45,358 nucleotides of DNA. Origin: Treponema sp. (GTDB taxonomy: Bacteria > Spirochaetota > Spirochaetia > Treponematales > Treponemataceae). Below the pieces are notes generated by a model. That model had not been told where the DNA came from, did not search any database, and saw nothing but the letters and a program-made list of their open reading frames with translations. Positions within the stretch are counted from its first letter, which is position 1; every line of letters begins with the position of its first letter. A program made the translations under genes and the position numbers. The stretch is from positions 1 through 45,358 of the forward strand of contig JAILHV010000111.1 in NCBI GenBank assembly GCA_024695625.1, given 5' to 3'. This document shows, one piece after another, positions 15,907 to 24,240 of the stretch.

Positions 15907-16770
15907 ATGCCGCATTTGAACTTGAACTATCTTTTTTCTGACCCAGAAGCGATGGATGCCCATGCACTTCCAAATTATGACGGGCTTGATTTTGTAAGCG
16001 CAGGAAGCCACATCTACGGAGAAATCATGTGGCCCAGCGGAGAATTCAAAAAGCCCCACCCCTGCGTAATAATGCTCCACGGTTTTCCGGGCAGCGCAAG
16101 GAATGACGACATAAGCCACGCCCTCTGCAGAATGGGATGCGTTGTTTTGGTTCCACACCACCGCGGGGCCTGGGGCAGTCAGGGAAAATACCTCGTGACC
16201 CACTGCGTTGAAGATGCCTACAACCTTGCAGTCCACGCAAGGAGCGAAGACTTTGCAAAAAAATACGGTGTGGACAGAGATAACATCTTCCTGCTGGGGC
16301 ACAGCATGGGGGGAAATTCCGCACTCAATGCAGGAAAGAACATTCCCTGGATTCGCGGCCTTATCCTCGTTGCCCCCTACGACCCAACCTGCCTACTGCA
16401 GAAGTCCAAGGAAGAATACCTTAGCGCACTGCTCAACGAAGGCAAAATCCTGAACTCAGACGGAACCGATGCGATCTACGAGGACATCCTCAAAAACCGC
16501 GGCAACTTTGAATTCACCAATGCCTACCCGAATGTACGGGACAAGAACATACTGATAATTTCTGCCCTTTACGATTCAGTCTCCATAAATGAAAAGATGA
16601 TCGCACCGCTTTGGAAGCTGCTTCACGACGGAGACAAAGAACCACAGGAAGGCAATGCTGCAAAGGCCATACACCGACTGGTTGAATACCCGACCGAGCA
16701 CGGAATCCTTGGCAGGCGAATCAGCATGATAAAGGAAATCGGTAAATTTGTGGACGAATGTTCCATCTAA
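15907..16770 (+). CDS. Alpha/beta hydrolase
   Basis: A 287-residue cytoplasmic alpha/beta hydrolase of the dienelactone hydrolase/acyl-peptidase type. The oxyanion motif is HGFPG (58-62), 'HHRGAWGSQGKY' follows, the nucleophile elbow is GHSMGG with Ser133, and 'TEHGILG' near residue 270 probably provides the catalytic His. AAGGAGG precedes ATG. Its place between the LysR gene and the trans-sulfuration enzymes is unusual and suggests a substrate in sulfur metabolism, such as a thioester or an acylated sulfur compound. That is inference; the family itself is generic. Confidence 0.82.
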   Translation: MPHLNLNYLFSDPEAMDAHALPNYDGLDFVSAGSHIYGEIMWPSGEFKKPHPCVIMLHGFPGSARNDDISHALCRMGCVVLVPHHRGAWGSQGKYLVTHCVEDAYNLAVHARSEDFAKKYGVDRDNIFLLGHSMGGNSALNAGKNIPWIRGLILVAPYDPTCLLQKSKEEYLSALLNEGKILNSDGTDAIYEDILKNRGNFEFTNAYPNVRDKNILIISALYDSVSINEKMIAPLWKLLHDGDKEPQEGNAAKAIHRLVEYPTEHGILGRRISMIKEIGKFVDECSI

Positions 16771-16831
16771 AAATAGACGGTTTGCGCGCTAAAAAACGTG
16801 CATTTATTCTAGCATGATAAGGAAATAAATT

Positions 16832-17992
16832 ATGGAAAAAAACTACAGGCAAATCGAATCGGCATTAATCCACGGGGGCATCGACGGCGACCCTCTGACA
16901 GGGGCGGTAAACGTTCCCATCTACCAGACTTCCACCTATCAGCAGCAGGGCTTGGGACAGAACAAGGGTTGGGAATATTCCCGCACAGGAAACCCTACAC
17001 GCGCTGCCCTTGAAGCCCTGATTGCGGAACTTGAAGGAGGAAGCCACGGCTTTGCATTTGCATCAGGAATGGCTGCAAGCACTGCCGTAATAAGCCTCTT
17101 TAAAAGCGGAGACAAAATCCTTATCTCCAGCAATGTCTACGGCGGCACCTTCCGCGTACTGGACAAAATTTTCAAGAACTTTGGCATAAGCTATTCAATA
17201 GAAGACACGACAAACCTTAAGACACTCGAAGAAAAAATCACTGATGACGTAAAGGCCATCTGGATAGAAAGCCCGGCCAACCCCCTGCTTACAATCACTG
17301 ACCTTGAAGGAATTGCAAAGCTTGCAAAAAAGCACAATATCCTTTCCATCGTTGACAACACCTTCATGACCCCATACATTCAGCGGCCGATTGAAAAGGG
17401 TATCGACATCGTTGTCCACAGCGCAACAAAATACCTGGGCGGACATTCAGACGTGGTTGCAGGACTTGCAGTTGTACACGACAAAAGCCTGGCAGAAAGA
17501 ATCGCCTTCATACAGAATGCCACAGGCGGAGTACTGGGCCCCTTTGACTCATTCCTCTTAATCCGCGGAATAAAAACTTTGGGTGTAAGATTGGACCGCC
17601 ACGTTGAAAATGCGGAAAAAATTGCAGCCCACCTGCAGAATCATCCGGCAGTAAAGAATATCTACTATCCCGGACTTGCCACCGACCCTGGCTACGAGTT
17701 GAACAAAAAGCAGGCAAAAAATGGCGGTGCAATGATTTCCTTTGAACTGCACGAAGGTTATGACATCAAGAAATTCTTTTCGTCACTGAAGCTTCTTTCA
17801 CTTGCCGAAAGCCTTGGCGGAGTGGAAAGCCTTGCATGCCACCCGGCCAGCATGACCCACGCATCAATCCCCAAGGAAATCCGCGACAAGGTTGGAATCA
17901 CGGAAGGCCTCATACGCCTTTCTGTAGGAATTGAAGGCGCGGACGACATCATTGCCGACGTTGACCAGGCAATCGAATCCAGCAGGCAGTAA
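16832..17992 (+). CDS. Cystathionine gamma-lyase / gamma-synthase family PLP enzyme (MccB-like)
   Basis: A 386-residue Cys/Met-metabolism PLP enzyme of normal length. PLP Lys200 lies in 'VHSATKYLGGHSDVVAG'. 'WEYSRTGNPTR' (Tyr49) contacts the phosphate and 'FASGMAAS' is the cofactor-binding loop. The C-terminal 'SLGGVESLACHPASMTHASIP' and 'IRLSVGIE' are typical. Members split cystathionine to cysteine (lyase) or build it (synthase), and sequence alone does not separate them. Next to an MccA/CysK-like enzyme, reverse trans-sulfuration from homocysteine to cysteine is the best guess. AAGGA precedes ATG. The upstream spacer has no promoter I can support, so it is probably expressed with the LysR operon. 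Confidence 0.88.
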   Translation: MEKNYRQIESALIHGGIDGDPLTGAVNVPIYQTSTYQQQGLGQNKGWEYSRTGNPTRAALEALIAELEGGSHGFAFASGMAASTAVISLFKSGDKILISSNVYGGTFRVLDKIFKNFGISYSIEDTTNLKTLEEKITDDVKAIWIESPANPLLTITDLEGIAKLAKKHNILSIVDNTFMTPYIQRPIEKGIDIVVHSATKYLGGHSDVVAGLAVVHDKSLAERIAFIQNATGGVLGPFDSFLLIRGIKTLGVRLDRHVENAEKIAAHLQNHPAVKNIYYPGLATDPGYELNKKQAKNGGAMISFELHEGYDIKKFFSSLKLLSLAESLGGVESLACHPASMTHASIPKEIRDKVGITEGLIRLSVGIEGADDIIADVDQAIESSRQ

Positions 17993-18015
17993 GTCTGATA
18001 GAGGCGGAGAAAAAC

Positions 18016-18927
18016 ATGAAGTATTACAATGGAATGCAGGAGCTGGTCGGAAATACGCCGCTCGTAAAACTTAACAACGTCGGTATGCCGGAGGGCGTCA
18101 ATCTTTTTGCAAAGCTTGAGCTTTACAATCCCAGCGGAAGCGTAAAGGACAGGACTGGCCGCTTTATGGTTCAGGCAGCTGAAGAGCAGGGGCTTCTTGT
18201 GCCGGGTGGTACAATCGTAGAAGGAACGGCTGGTAACACCGGACTCGGAATTGCCTTTGCAGCACTCAACAAGGGATACCGTGTAATCTTTGTGGTGCCG
18301 GAAAAATTCTCCCAGGAAAAGCAGACCCTTATGCGTGCCCTGGGGGCGGAAATTGTAAACACGCCGCGCGAAGACGGAATGCTTGGGGCTGCCCGCAAGG
18401 CAGAAGAAATCAAGGCCGAAATAAAGGGAAGCGTAAGCCTCAAGCAGTTTGAAAATCCGGCAAATCCGCTTGCCCACTACAAGACAACAGGCCCTGAAAT
18501 CTACGATGCGCTTGAAGGAAAAATCGACTACCTGATTGCAGGAGCAGGAAGCGGCGGAACATACGCAGGCATTGTCCGTTACCTGAAGGAAAAGAATCCC
18601 AATGTAAAGGGCATACTCGCAGACCCTGTCGGAAGCAGCATGGCTGGCGGTGAGCACGGTGACTACAACATAGAAGGTATCGGAAACGACTTTGTTCCAA
18701 AGACCATGGACATGAGCCTTGTTGATGACGTTGTAAAAGTAAATGATGACGACGCATTCAACGGCGCACGCACACTTGCAAAGAAGGAAGGTATCATTGC
18801 AGGCTCTTCCAGCGGGGCCGCATTTGCAGCCGCAGTAAAATTTGCAGAGCAGGGACACAAGGGAAACTTTGTCATAGTCCTACCCGACCGCGGTGACAGA
18901 TATTTCTCCAAGAACCTCTTTGAATAG
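18016..18927 (+). CDS. Cysteine synthase / cystathionine beta-synthase family PLP enzyme (MccA/CysK-like)
   Basis: A 303-residue fold-type II PLP enzyme. Lys44 in 'NPSGSVKDR' binds PLP, 'EGTAGNTGLGIA' is the substrate loop, 'GAGSGGTYAG' binds the phosphate, and 'GSSSGAAFAAAV' is near the C-terminus. CysK enzymes usually have TSGNTG; the TAGNTG form is commoner in MccA and cystathionine beta-synthase types. It may therefore condense homocysteine with serine or O-acetylserine, feeding the MccB-like enzyme 23 bases upstream. Plain O-acetylserine sulfhydrylase remains possible. GGAG precedes ATG. It is the last gene of the LysR cluster. Confidence 0.88.
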   Translation: MKYYNGMQELVGNTPLVKLNNVGMPEGVNLFAKLELYNPSGSVKDRTGRFMVQAAEEQGLLVPGGTIVEGTAGNTGLGIAFAALNKGYRVIFVVPEKFSQEKQTLMRALGAEIVNTPREDGMLGAARKAEEIKAEIKGSVSLKQFENPANPLAHYKTTGPEIYDALEGKIDYLIAGAGSGGTYAGIVRYLKEKNPNVKGILADPVGSSMAGGEHGDYNIEGIGNDFVPKTMDMSLVDDVVKVNDDDAFNGARTLAKKEGIIAGSSSGAAFAAAVKFAEQGHKGNFVIVLPDRGDRYFSKNLFE

Positions 18928-19110
18928 GGTGCCCTTAGAAACTTCTGTTTTTGAAGACACTTTGAAAAAACGACAGGAAAGCCCATGAAACATTTTGAGT
19001 CCGCCTTGAAATCTTCTTAGGCTTTTCCAGTCAAGCGTCATGGCAAGTTAAAGCCGGCAGTTAAATCCGGTCTGCTTTACAAAGCTGCATTTATGCTATA
19101 ACCTTTTTTC

Positions 19111-19812
19111 ATGAACACAAGCAAAATACAAGAGCAGTTATTTTCCATGCAAGATGCCCAGTACGCTGCCTTTACTGCAAGAATAATTCCCTCGGTTGAC
19201 CGCGACAGCATCATCGGAATACGTACGCCTGCCCTCCGCACTTTTGCAAAGGAAATTGTCAGGAACAAGGAAAATACAGCAGACCTTGAAAGATTTTTAA
19301 ATACCCTTCCCCACAAGTATTTTGAAGAAAACCAGCTGCACGCCTTTGTAATTTCCCTAGAAAAAGATTTTGACAAATGCGCATCCCTCGTGGAAAATTT
19401 TCTTCCCCACATAGACAACTGGGCAACCTGCGACCAACTTTCGCCCAAGTCATTCAAAAAAGAAAAAGAGAAGCTTCTTCCTTACATAAAAAAATGGATA
19501 AAATCGGAAAAGACCTACACCATCCGCTTTGCAATAGGAATGCTGATGCAGCACTTTCTGGATGAAAATTTTTGTGACCAGTACGCAAGCATGGTGGCAA
19601 GGATAAAGTCTGATGAATACTATGTTAACATGATGAGGGCATGGTATTTTGCAACAGCACTTGCAAAGCAGTACGACCTTGTTCTGCCCTACATTCAGCA
19701 AAAGAAGCTGGATGCATGGACCCACAACAAGGCTATACAAAAAAGCATAGAAAGCTACAGGATTACAGCGGAACAGAAAAGCTACCTGCGCACGCTAAAA
19801 GTCTCCCTGTAA
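19111..19812 (+). CDS. DNA alkylation repair protein, AlkD-like
   Basis: A 233-residue all-helical protein of the AlkD/COG4912 family, built of HEAT-like repeats. Characteristic stretches are 'SIIGIRTPALRTFAKEI', 'ENQLHAFVISLEKDF', 'FLPHIDNWATCDQLSPK' and 'AIQKSIESYRIT'. Family members are glycosylases that remove bulky or positively charged alkyl-purines without base flipping. The key Trp and Asp of the 'DNWATCD' motif are present, so activity is plausible. The gene is monocistronic and converges on the HTH gene with a 6-base gap and no visible terminator. TATAAC lies just before the ATG, but with no properly spaced -35 box. Confidence 0.88.
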   Translation: MNTSKIQEQLFSMQDAQYAAFTARIIPSVDRDSIIGIRTPALRTFAKEIVRNKENTADLERFLNTLPHKYFEENQLHAFVISLEKDFDKCASLVENFLPHIDNWATCDQLSPKSFKKEKEKLLPYIKKWIKSEKTYTIRFAIGMLMQHFLDENFCDQYASMVARIKSDEYYVNMMRAWYFATALAKQYDLVLPYIQQKKLDAWTHNKAIQKSIESYRITAEQKSYLRTLKVSL

Positions 19813-19818
19813 CATCTC

Positions 19819-20385
19819 CTAGCGAACCTTGGAACCAAGCGGTTCAAGGCCATTTTTTACAAGCACTTCGTTCACATCATCAACAGTGCCAACATTCTGC
19901 CTTAGGGCATCCGTTATGATTTTGGAAAAGATGCTTCCGGGAACAAAGGCATGCCCCGCCCTTTCCAGGAGTAGTTTTGTCTCCGAAAGGCTAAGCTTTA
20001 GGGTAAGTGCCAGAGAAAGAACATTTTCCTGTTTGGGGACAGATTTTCCCGAGCGGATGTTGGAAAACACAGCCTTGCTCAAGCCCGCCCTTGTGTAAAG
20101 GTCAACCTCTTCCATGCCGGCCCTGTCGCGGAACTTTCTAAGCAAGTCATAAAACTTGTCGTCTTTTTCCACTACAATTCCGCTCTTCCTTAGCTCTTCC
20201 TCCGTCTTTTCAAAATAGGCCGAAAGCACTTCTGGCGACTTTAGCGCATAGTACTCCTGTATAAGGTTTAGGCAAGCAACCGTCCTTTCCACAAAGTTTA
20301 TGTACTTGTTCTGGCTTTCCATAAACTTCTGTACCGTATTGGTAAGAGCTCTATACACTTCCAGGGGAATCGTTATCTCTTCCAT
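19819..20385 (-). CDS. XRE-like helix-turn-helix protein
   Basis: A 188-residue cytoplasmic protein. The N-terminal 85 residues are helical and unrecognised. Residues about 88-185 match a domain common in Firmicutes and other gut bacteria: 'GMEEVDLYTRAGLSKAVFSNIRSGKSVP', then 'ALALTL'-type helices and 'LLLERAGHAF...', an XRE/Cro-like fold. In other genomes this domain sits at the end of many regulator-like proteins of unclear role. It lies 21 bases after pyrH on the same strand, so it is probably co-transcribed. DNA binding is likely; the target is unknown. Confidence 0.7.
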   Translation of the reverse strand: MEEITIPLEVYRALTNTVQKFMESQNKYINFVERTVACLNLIQEYYALKSPEVLSAYFEKTEEELRKSGIVVEKDDKFYDLLRKFRDRAGMEEVDLYTRAGLSKAVFSNIRSGKSVPKQENVLSLALTLKLSLSETKLLLERAGHAFVPGSIFSKIITDALRQNVGTVDDVNEVLVKNGLEPLGSKVR

Positions 20386-20406
20386 AAAAAAAGAAAAATG
20401 AATTCC

Positions 20407-21141
20407 TTATTTTATTGTGGTTCCTACGTAATCTTTTCCGTCCAAGATGGCACGGATGTTGGGGATGTTTTTTCCGCCGGCACAGATTACGGTAAGGGAA
20501 AGTTCCTGGGCTTTGCGACTTGCGATTGGGTCAAAGGGACAGTTTTTGCCGGGAACCCATTCGTCGCCAACAATTTTGCGGAAGTCCGCCCAAGAGATTG
20601 TGTCTATTGGCTTTGCGTCAGGATTTTTGCGCGGGTCGTCAGTGTAGACTTTTTCTATGTTGCTAAGGTTTACGACTGTGTTGGCCTTGTATTTTTCTGC
20701 CAAAAGAACTGCATCGTTGTCTGTGGAAAAGCCGGGCTTCCATCCTGCTGCGACGAGAACCTTTCCTTCAAAGTCTGCCGGAGCGGCAGTCGGGTCTGTT
20801 ACAACATCATTCTTGCAAAGAGGACCAAATACCGTCTTTAAAATCTGGGCGTTAAGGCGGGTTGCCATAATTCCAAGCCAGTCACAGGCATTGTTAAGTT
20901 CTGCTTCACTTGCAAAAGCGGCGGATTTTTTCTGTTCACCTGTAAAGGATTCTGCAACTTTGCGGTAGGCGTTCTGGTAAACGCGGGCCGGGGCTCCACC
21001 ACCTGCCACAAGGATAAGGCGGTTGCCTGCATCGGACATAAGCCATTCAACGGCCATCTTTCCGAATTCGCCAAGAAAATTTGTATCAACTTCACCGGGG
21101 GCAATTATAGAGCCTCCAACACTCAAGACCTTTGTGTTCAT
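20407..21141 (-). CDS. pyrH: UMP kinase, archaeal-type
   Basis: A 244-residue amino acid kinase-fold enzyme that phosphorylates UMP to UDP. The N-terminal 'VLSVGGSIIAPGEVD', the glycine loop 'LVAGGGAPARVYQNAYRK', 'GIMATRLNAQIL', 'GWKPGFSTDNDAVLLAEKY' and 'NLSNIEKVYTDDPRKNPDAK' match the archaeal-type UMP kinases also found in spirochaetes, rather than E. coli PyrH. AAAGGAG lies 6 bases before ATG. It follows the transglutaminase-like gene by 41 bases that contain a 14-base tandem repeat. A distant second possibility is another kinase of this fold, but the UMP kinase match is good throughout. Confidence 0.88.
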   Translation of the reverse strand: MNTKVLSVGGSIIAPGEVDTNFLGEFGKMAVEWLMSDAGNRLILVAGGGAPARVYQNAYRKVAESFTGEQKKSAAFASEAELNNACDWLGIMATRLNAQILKTVFGPLCKNDVVTDPTAAPADFEGKVLVAAGWKPGFSTDNDAVLLAEKYKANTVVNLSNIEKVYTDDPRKNPDAKPIDTISWADFRKIVGDEWVPGKNCPFDPIASRKAQELSLTVICAGGKNIPNIRAILDGKDYVGTTIK

Positions 21142-21154
21142 ATATACTCCTTTG

Positions 21155-21195
21155 CTAATGTGCTTGCACTAATGTGCCTGCACTAATGTATCTGC
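21155..21195. repeat. 14-base tandem repeat across a stop codon
   Basis: CTAATGTGCYTGCA occurs twice in full (21155-21168 and 21169-21182). A third, diverged unit (CTAATGTATCTGC) covers the last codons and the stop of the transglutaminase-like gene. It looks like replication slippage starting from the gene end. Confidence 0.75.
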
Positions 21196-22892
21196 TCTAT
21201 TCCGATTATCGTGGGATTGTTCCAAAGGGAACTGTAGTTAAGCATTGAATCGCTTGATTCTTCCCAGACCGACTGCAGGGCATAAGTGCGCGGCCGGTAA
21301 ACAATCTTGCTGTTCAAAAGGGAGGGCTTTATCTGCGTCCATCCGCGGCTAAAGATTATGTGCTGGTTGTCCATGTTGCCAAAGTAGAAGTCCGCCTTGT
21401 TGGGGATTTCCTGCTGGGGGACAAAGTTGAGGCCTGCCCCAAGTGCAACGTCCACCGGGAACCATCCGTAGCCGTCAAAATAAATCTCTGCCCACCAGTG
21501 GTTTCTGGTAGTAGCATTGTCTTCCACCAGGATTCCGCTCACTGGAAGGGCCGGTATTCCTGCCGCACGGCACATGGCGGTAAACATGACCGCAAAATCG
21601 TATGCATCGCCGTACTTCTGCTCCAGCATGTCAAGGACGGTTACGTTTCCTGCCCTGACTTCTTGGTATACAGAGAAATTTCCTATTATATAATCGTAGA
21701 TGAGCTTGGCCTGCCTGTAGGGATTCTTTTCCCTTCCCACGACAGACTGAACAAGCTGAATTATTGCCGGGCTGGAAGAAGGAACGCAGGAGTCTGACGA
21801 CGTGAACATGGAGTACAAAAGCCTCTGCCTGTCCGAATAGCGTTTAACCTGCCTGCTGTCGATTCCGCTTGTAACGGCATAGACTTCAACCGCAAAGACC
21901 TGGCTAAAGCGCTGCTTGCCGCTGTTTCCGCCGGATATGTCTATCTGCTGGATTATGTCGTGAAGGTCGTTCTTGATTAGGGGCTCCGGGCTGACTTCCG
22001 TAAGGTTTGCAACAGGCTGGGATGCGCATACCGGAGGGCGGGGAATGTAAAGGGTGATGCGGGAATCCTGTCCCTGGCCACGGTTTTCTATGTCCGCATT
22101 AACCTGCACCACATAGACCTTGCTTGAAGAATAGGAACTTCGCCCAGCCTTGTATTCAACTGTAAAGAGCTGGTTGCGGCTCATCCCGTTTGCAGTCTGC
22201 ACGTAAAGGGAACCGGTGGCAGCTCCGTCGGGCACACGCACGTGAAGCTCGCTGTCGCTCCAGTATTCATAGTCAAAGTCCATTTCATTGGCAGAAATGT
22301 AGACGCCAGCCTGTCCTGTGAGCTTCTGAGCGGCGGCAGCATTTGTGTAGGAGCGGTTTGCAGAAAAATAGACCTGTGAAGTTCCGCGCACGTTTCCAAA
22401 ATTTGCACCGGTAATAACAATCGTGTCCCCCGGCTCTGCGCTTGCAGGCTCAATGCTCCTGATTATGGGAAGCAATGTCCTGGGGTTTTGCCTTACAGCA
22501 ACGGGAATCCCGGACTGCTTTGCAAAGAAGGAAGGATTGGATTTTCCCGAGGAGGTGTGTACGGTAACAAGCCCGTCCTCCACAGTCTGCGGGAGCACTA
22601 TGCGGATTTGGTTGTCGGTCCAAAGCGAATATCCTGAAGACGTAATGCGGGAACCTGAAATCTCAACAAATGAATCAAAACGCTCGCTTCCAAAATTCTC
22701 GCCATATATGATGACTGTTTCTCCGGGTGAACTTACCGGCGGCATTAGGGAAAGAATTTCCGGCCTTTTTCTGGAACTGTGGCGGGCAAGGCTGGTAAAG
22801 GCAAATGCCAAAAGAAGAATTCCCGCCAGCGAAAGAAGACGCGCCAACGGGTATTTCTTGAGGAGCTGCAGATACAATCGTAAGAACTTCAA
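21183..22892 (-). CDS. TIG-domain transglutaminase-like protein lacking the catalytic Cys
   Basis: 569 residues. An N-terminal membrane anchor (about 18-37) is followed by two IPT/TIG immunoglobulin-like domains (about 45-125 and 143-247; 'SPGETVIIYGENFGS' and 'EPGDTIVITGANFGN'). A central domain and a transglutaminase-like domain (about 385-500) follow. In the latter the usual GVCRDFA motif reads GDAYDFA, so Ala430 replaces the nucleophile. His465 ('RNHWWAEIY') and Asp481 ('WFPVDVALG') remain. It is probably a periplasmic binding or structural protein, not a protease or cross-linker. It overlaps the anti-sigma gene by 4 bases and is likely part of an envelope-stress system. Confidence 0.82.
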   Translation of the reverse strand: MKFLRLYLQLLKKYPLARLLSLAGILLLAFAFTSLARHSSRKRPEILSLMPPVSSPGETVIIYGENFGSERFDSFVEISGSRITSSGYSLWTDNQIRIVLPQTVEDGLVTVHTSSGKSNPSFFAKQSGIPVAVRQNPRTLLPIIRSIEPASAEPGDTIVITGANFGNVRGTSQVYFSANRSYTNAAAAQKLTGQAGVYISANEMDFDYEYWSDSELHVRVPDGAATGSLYVQTANGMSRNQLFTVEYKAGRSSYSSSKVYVVQVNADIENRGQGQDSRITLYIPRPPVCASQPVANLTEVSPEPLIKNDLHDIIQQIDISGGNSGKQRFSQVFAVEVYAVTSGIDSRQVKRYSDRQRLLYSMFTSSDSCVPSSSPAIIQLVQSVVGREKNPYRQAKLIYDYIIGNFSVYQEVRAGNVTVLDMLEQKYGDAYDFAVMFTAMCRAAGIPALPVSGILVEDNATTRNHWWAEIYFDGYGWFPVDVALGAGLNFVPQQEIPNKADFYFGNMDNQHIIFSRGWTQIKPSLLNSKIVYRPRTYALQSVWEESSDSMLNYSSLWNNPTIIGIEQIH

Positions 22893-23623
22893 TTTCCGCT
22901 CCCTATTTCCAGGGAGATGTTTGCAAAGGGCGAATAGAACTTAAAGTTAAAGCCCTTTGTCTTTGTCTGCTGTTCAGAAATAACTTCTTCCGGAAGCGGA
23001 GTAAAGACATCGTAGGTCGCCGGATAGTTGCCTGTTACCGATGCGTTGCGCACATAGGCTGATGTTGGCATTGAGGTAAAGTTGCCGTTGAATGAAGCCT
23101 GTCCCTGCACTCCATTTTCAAGGCCTGAATCTTCCCCCAAAAGGGATGGAATCTGAACGTTGCCAAGCAGGTTAACTGCATCGAGCTGCATTGAGTCCAT
23201 GGAAACCGTAGAAGCAGGAGTAGCCAGAGAAGCACGGGCAACCGGATGGAAGTCCTGCACCTGGACCGACTTTCCGCGGCCAAATGGAAGCACTATGCCA
23301 AATACGGCAGCAGCGGCAATACCCGCAACAAAGTAGCTCATCTTCTTTGCAGTCGTAAAGTTCCTTGCAGGCTTTGTGTCAATCGTTCTTGTAAAGTTAA
23401 GCTTTGATTCAAGCTTTTCCCATGAAGCCTCCATGCGGTCTTTGCCAAATTCCACGGAAGCAGAATCCTGGGCAAAAACCCTGTGCAGCTTACGGAGCTT
23501 TTCCAGTTTTGCCTGGCAGTCAGGGCAGGAAGCTACATGCTCCTCATACTTTGCGACATAAGCCTGGGGCAGTTCGCCGTCGAGGTAAATTGAATGGATA
23601 TCATAATCAGGACAGGTAGACAT
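22889..23623 (-). CDS. Anti-sigma factor with zinc-finger domain
   Basis: A 244-residue protein with an N-terminal zf-HC2 anti-sigma domain: the H-x3-C-x2-C motif is His29, Cys33 and Cys36 ('EEHVASCPDC'). A single membrane helix lies near residues 95-114 ('YFVAGIAAAAVFGIVLP'). The C-terminal part, outside the membrane, is about 130 residues and low in recognisable motifs. It should hold the adjacent ECF sigma factor inactive until an envelope signal arrives. Two adjacent ATGs exist; 23623 is preferred because AGGAGA then lies 5 bases upstream. The start overlaps the sigma gene by 17 bases, typical of coupled sigma/anti-sigma pairs. Confidence 0.85.
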   Translation of the reverse strand: MSTCPDYDIHSIYLDGELPQAYVAKYEEHVASCPDCQAKLEKLRKLHRVFAQDSASVEFGKDRMEASWEKLESKLNFTRTIDTKPARNFTTAKKMSYFVAGIAAAAVFGIVLPFGRGKSVQVQDFHPVARASLATPASTVSMDSMQLDAVNLLGNVQIPSLLGEDSGLENGVQGQASFNGNFTSMPTSAYVRNASVTGNYPATYDVFTPLPEEVISEQQTKTKGFNFKFYSPFANISLEIGSGN

Positions 23624-24161
23624 CATCTTCTCCTATTATTTTGGCAAGCTGTTCGCGGGCGCGGAATACACGGACCTTTACGTTTCCTTCCGTAATACCC
23701 AGCGCCTGCCCTATTTCCTTGTAATTCATCTCTCCGTACTCCCTCAGGATAAGCACTTCCCTAAGCTTTTCGGGCAAGAGATTCAGGGCTTCCTTGGTCT
23801 TCTGTATGGCCTCCGCCTTAAGAAGGTCAGTCTCGCCTGAATCCATGTGCTGCCTGTTTTCGTACAGAGCCTTGTGGTAAGCCTTTGCCTCGCGTACCTT
23901 GCGCTTTGCATAGTTGAGCGATGCATTCTTTACCACGCGTATAAGCCAGAACTTTGCGTCATCCATTGAAGGGAACACAAGTTTTTTTTCGTTCGCCTTG
24001 ATGTATGAGTCGTGTACTAAATCTTCGGCAACTTCTTCGTCGTTCACAATACGGAACGAAACCTTGAACAAAAGTTGCATTGTGGCATTGTATACTTTTC
24101 TAAAGTCCTGCGGGTCAGCGCAGTTTATCTGCTGTACCGAACCCTCTTTACTATTAAACAT
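23607..24161 (-). CDS. ECF-type RNA polymerase sigma factor
   Basis: 184 residues. Sigma region 2 is 'LLFKVSFRIVNDEEVAEDLVHDSYIKA' and the DNA-melting segment after it. Region 4 is 'LNLLPEKLREVLILREYGEMNYKEIGQALGITEGNVKVRVFRAREQLAKI', with the HTH at its end. There is no region 1 or 3, as in SigE/RpoE-type sigmas. ATG 24161 is used because AGAGGG lies just upstream; the frame itself opens at 24176. It probably directs transcription of this operon and of envelope genes and is held by the overlapping anti-sigma factor. Its promoter motif is not evident in the 79-base upstream spacer. Confidence 0.92.
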   Translation of the reverse strand: MFNSKEGSVQQINCADPQDFRKVYNATMQLLFKVSFRIVNDEEVAEDLVHDSYIKANEKKLVFPSMDDAKFWLIRVVKNASLNYAKRKVREAKAYHKALYENRQHMDSGETDLLKAEAIQKTKEALNLLPEKLREVLILREYGEMNYKEIGQALGITEGNVKVRVFRAREQLAKIIGEDDVYLS

Positions 24162-24184
24162 CTTACCCTCTTGCAAGTTACACG

Positions 24185-24235
24185 TTTGGCAGCAAAAAGC
24201 GGTTTGTAAACCATATTTGCCAAAGGGGAACCCCT
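24185..24235. repeat. Nested inverted repeats in the sigma factor leader
   Basis: TTTGGCA (24185-24191) pairs with TGCCAAA (24218-24224) and encloses GGTTT-GT-AAACC (24201-24212). Beside it AGGGG-AA-CCCCT (24224-24235) is a perfect palindrome. They occupy the 79-base spacer between cysS and the ECF sigma gene and may form an operator or a leader structure. No T-run follows, so a cysS terminator is unlikely. Confidence 0.5.
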
Positions 24236-24240
24236 AAAAC

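Noticed and set aside
15874-18015. SAM or T-box riboswitch controlling the sulfur genes
   Set aside because: The spacers are 23-61 bases, too short, and show no riboswitch motif.
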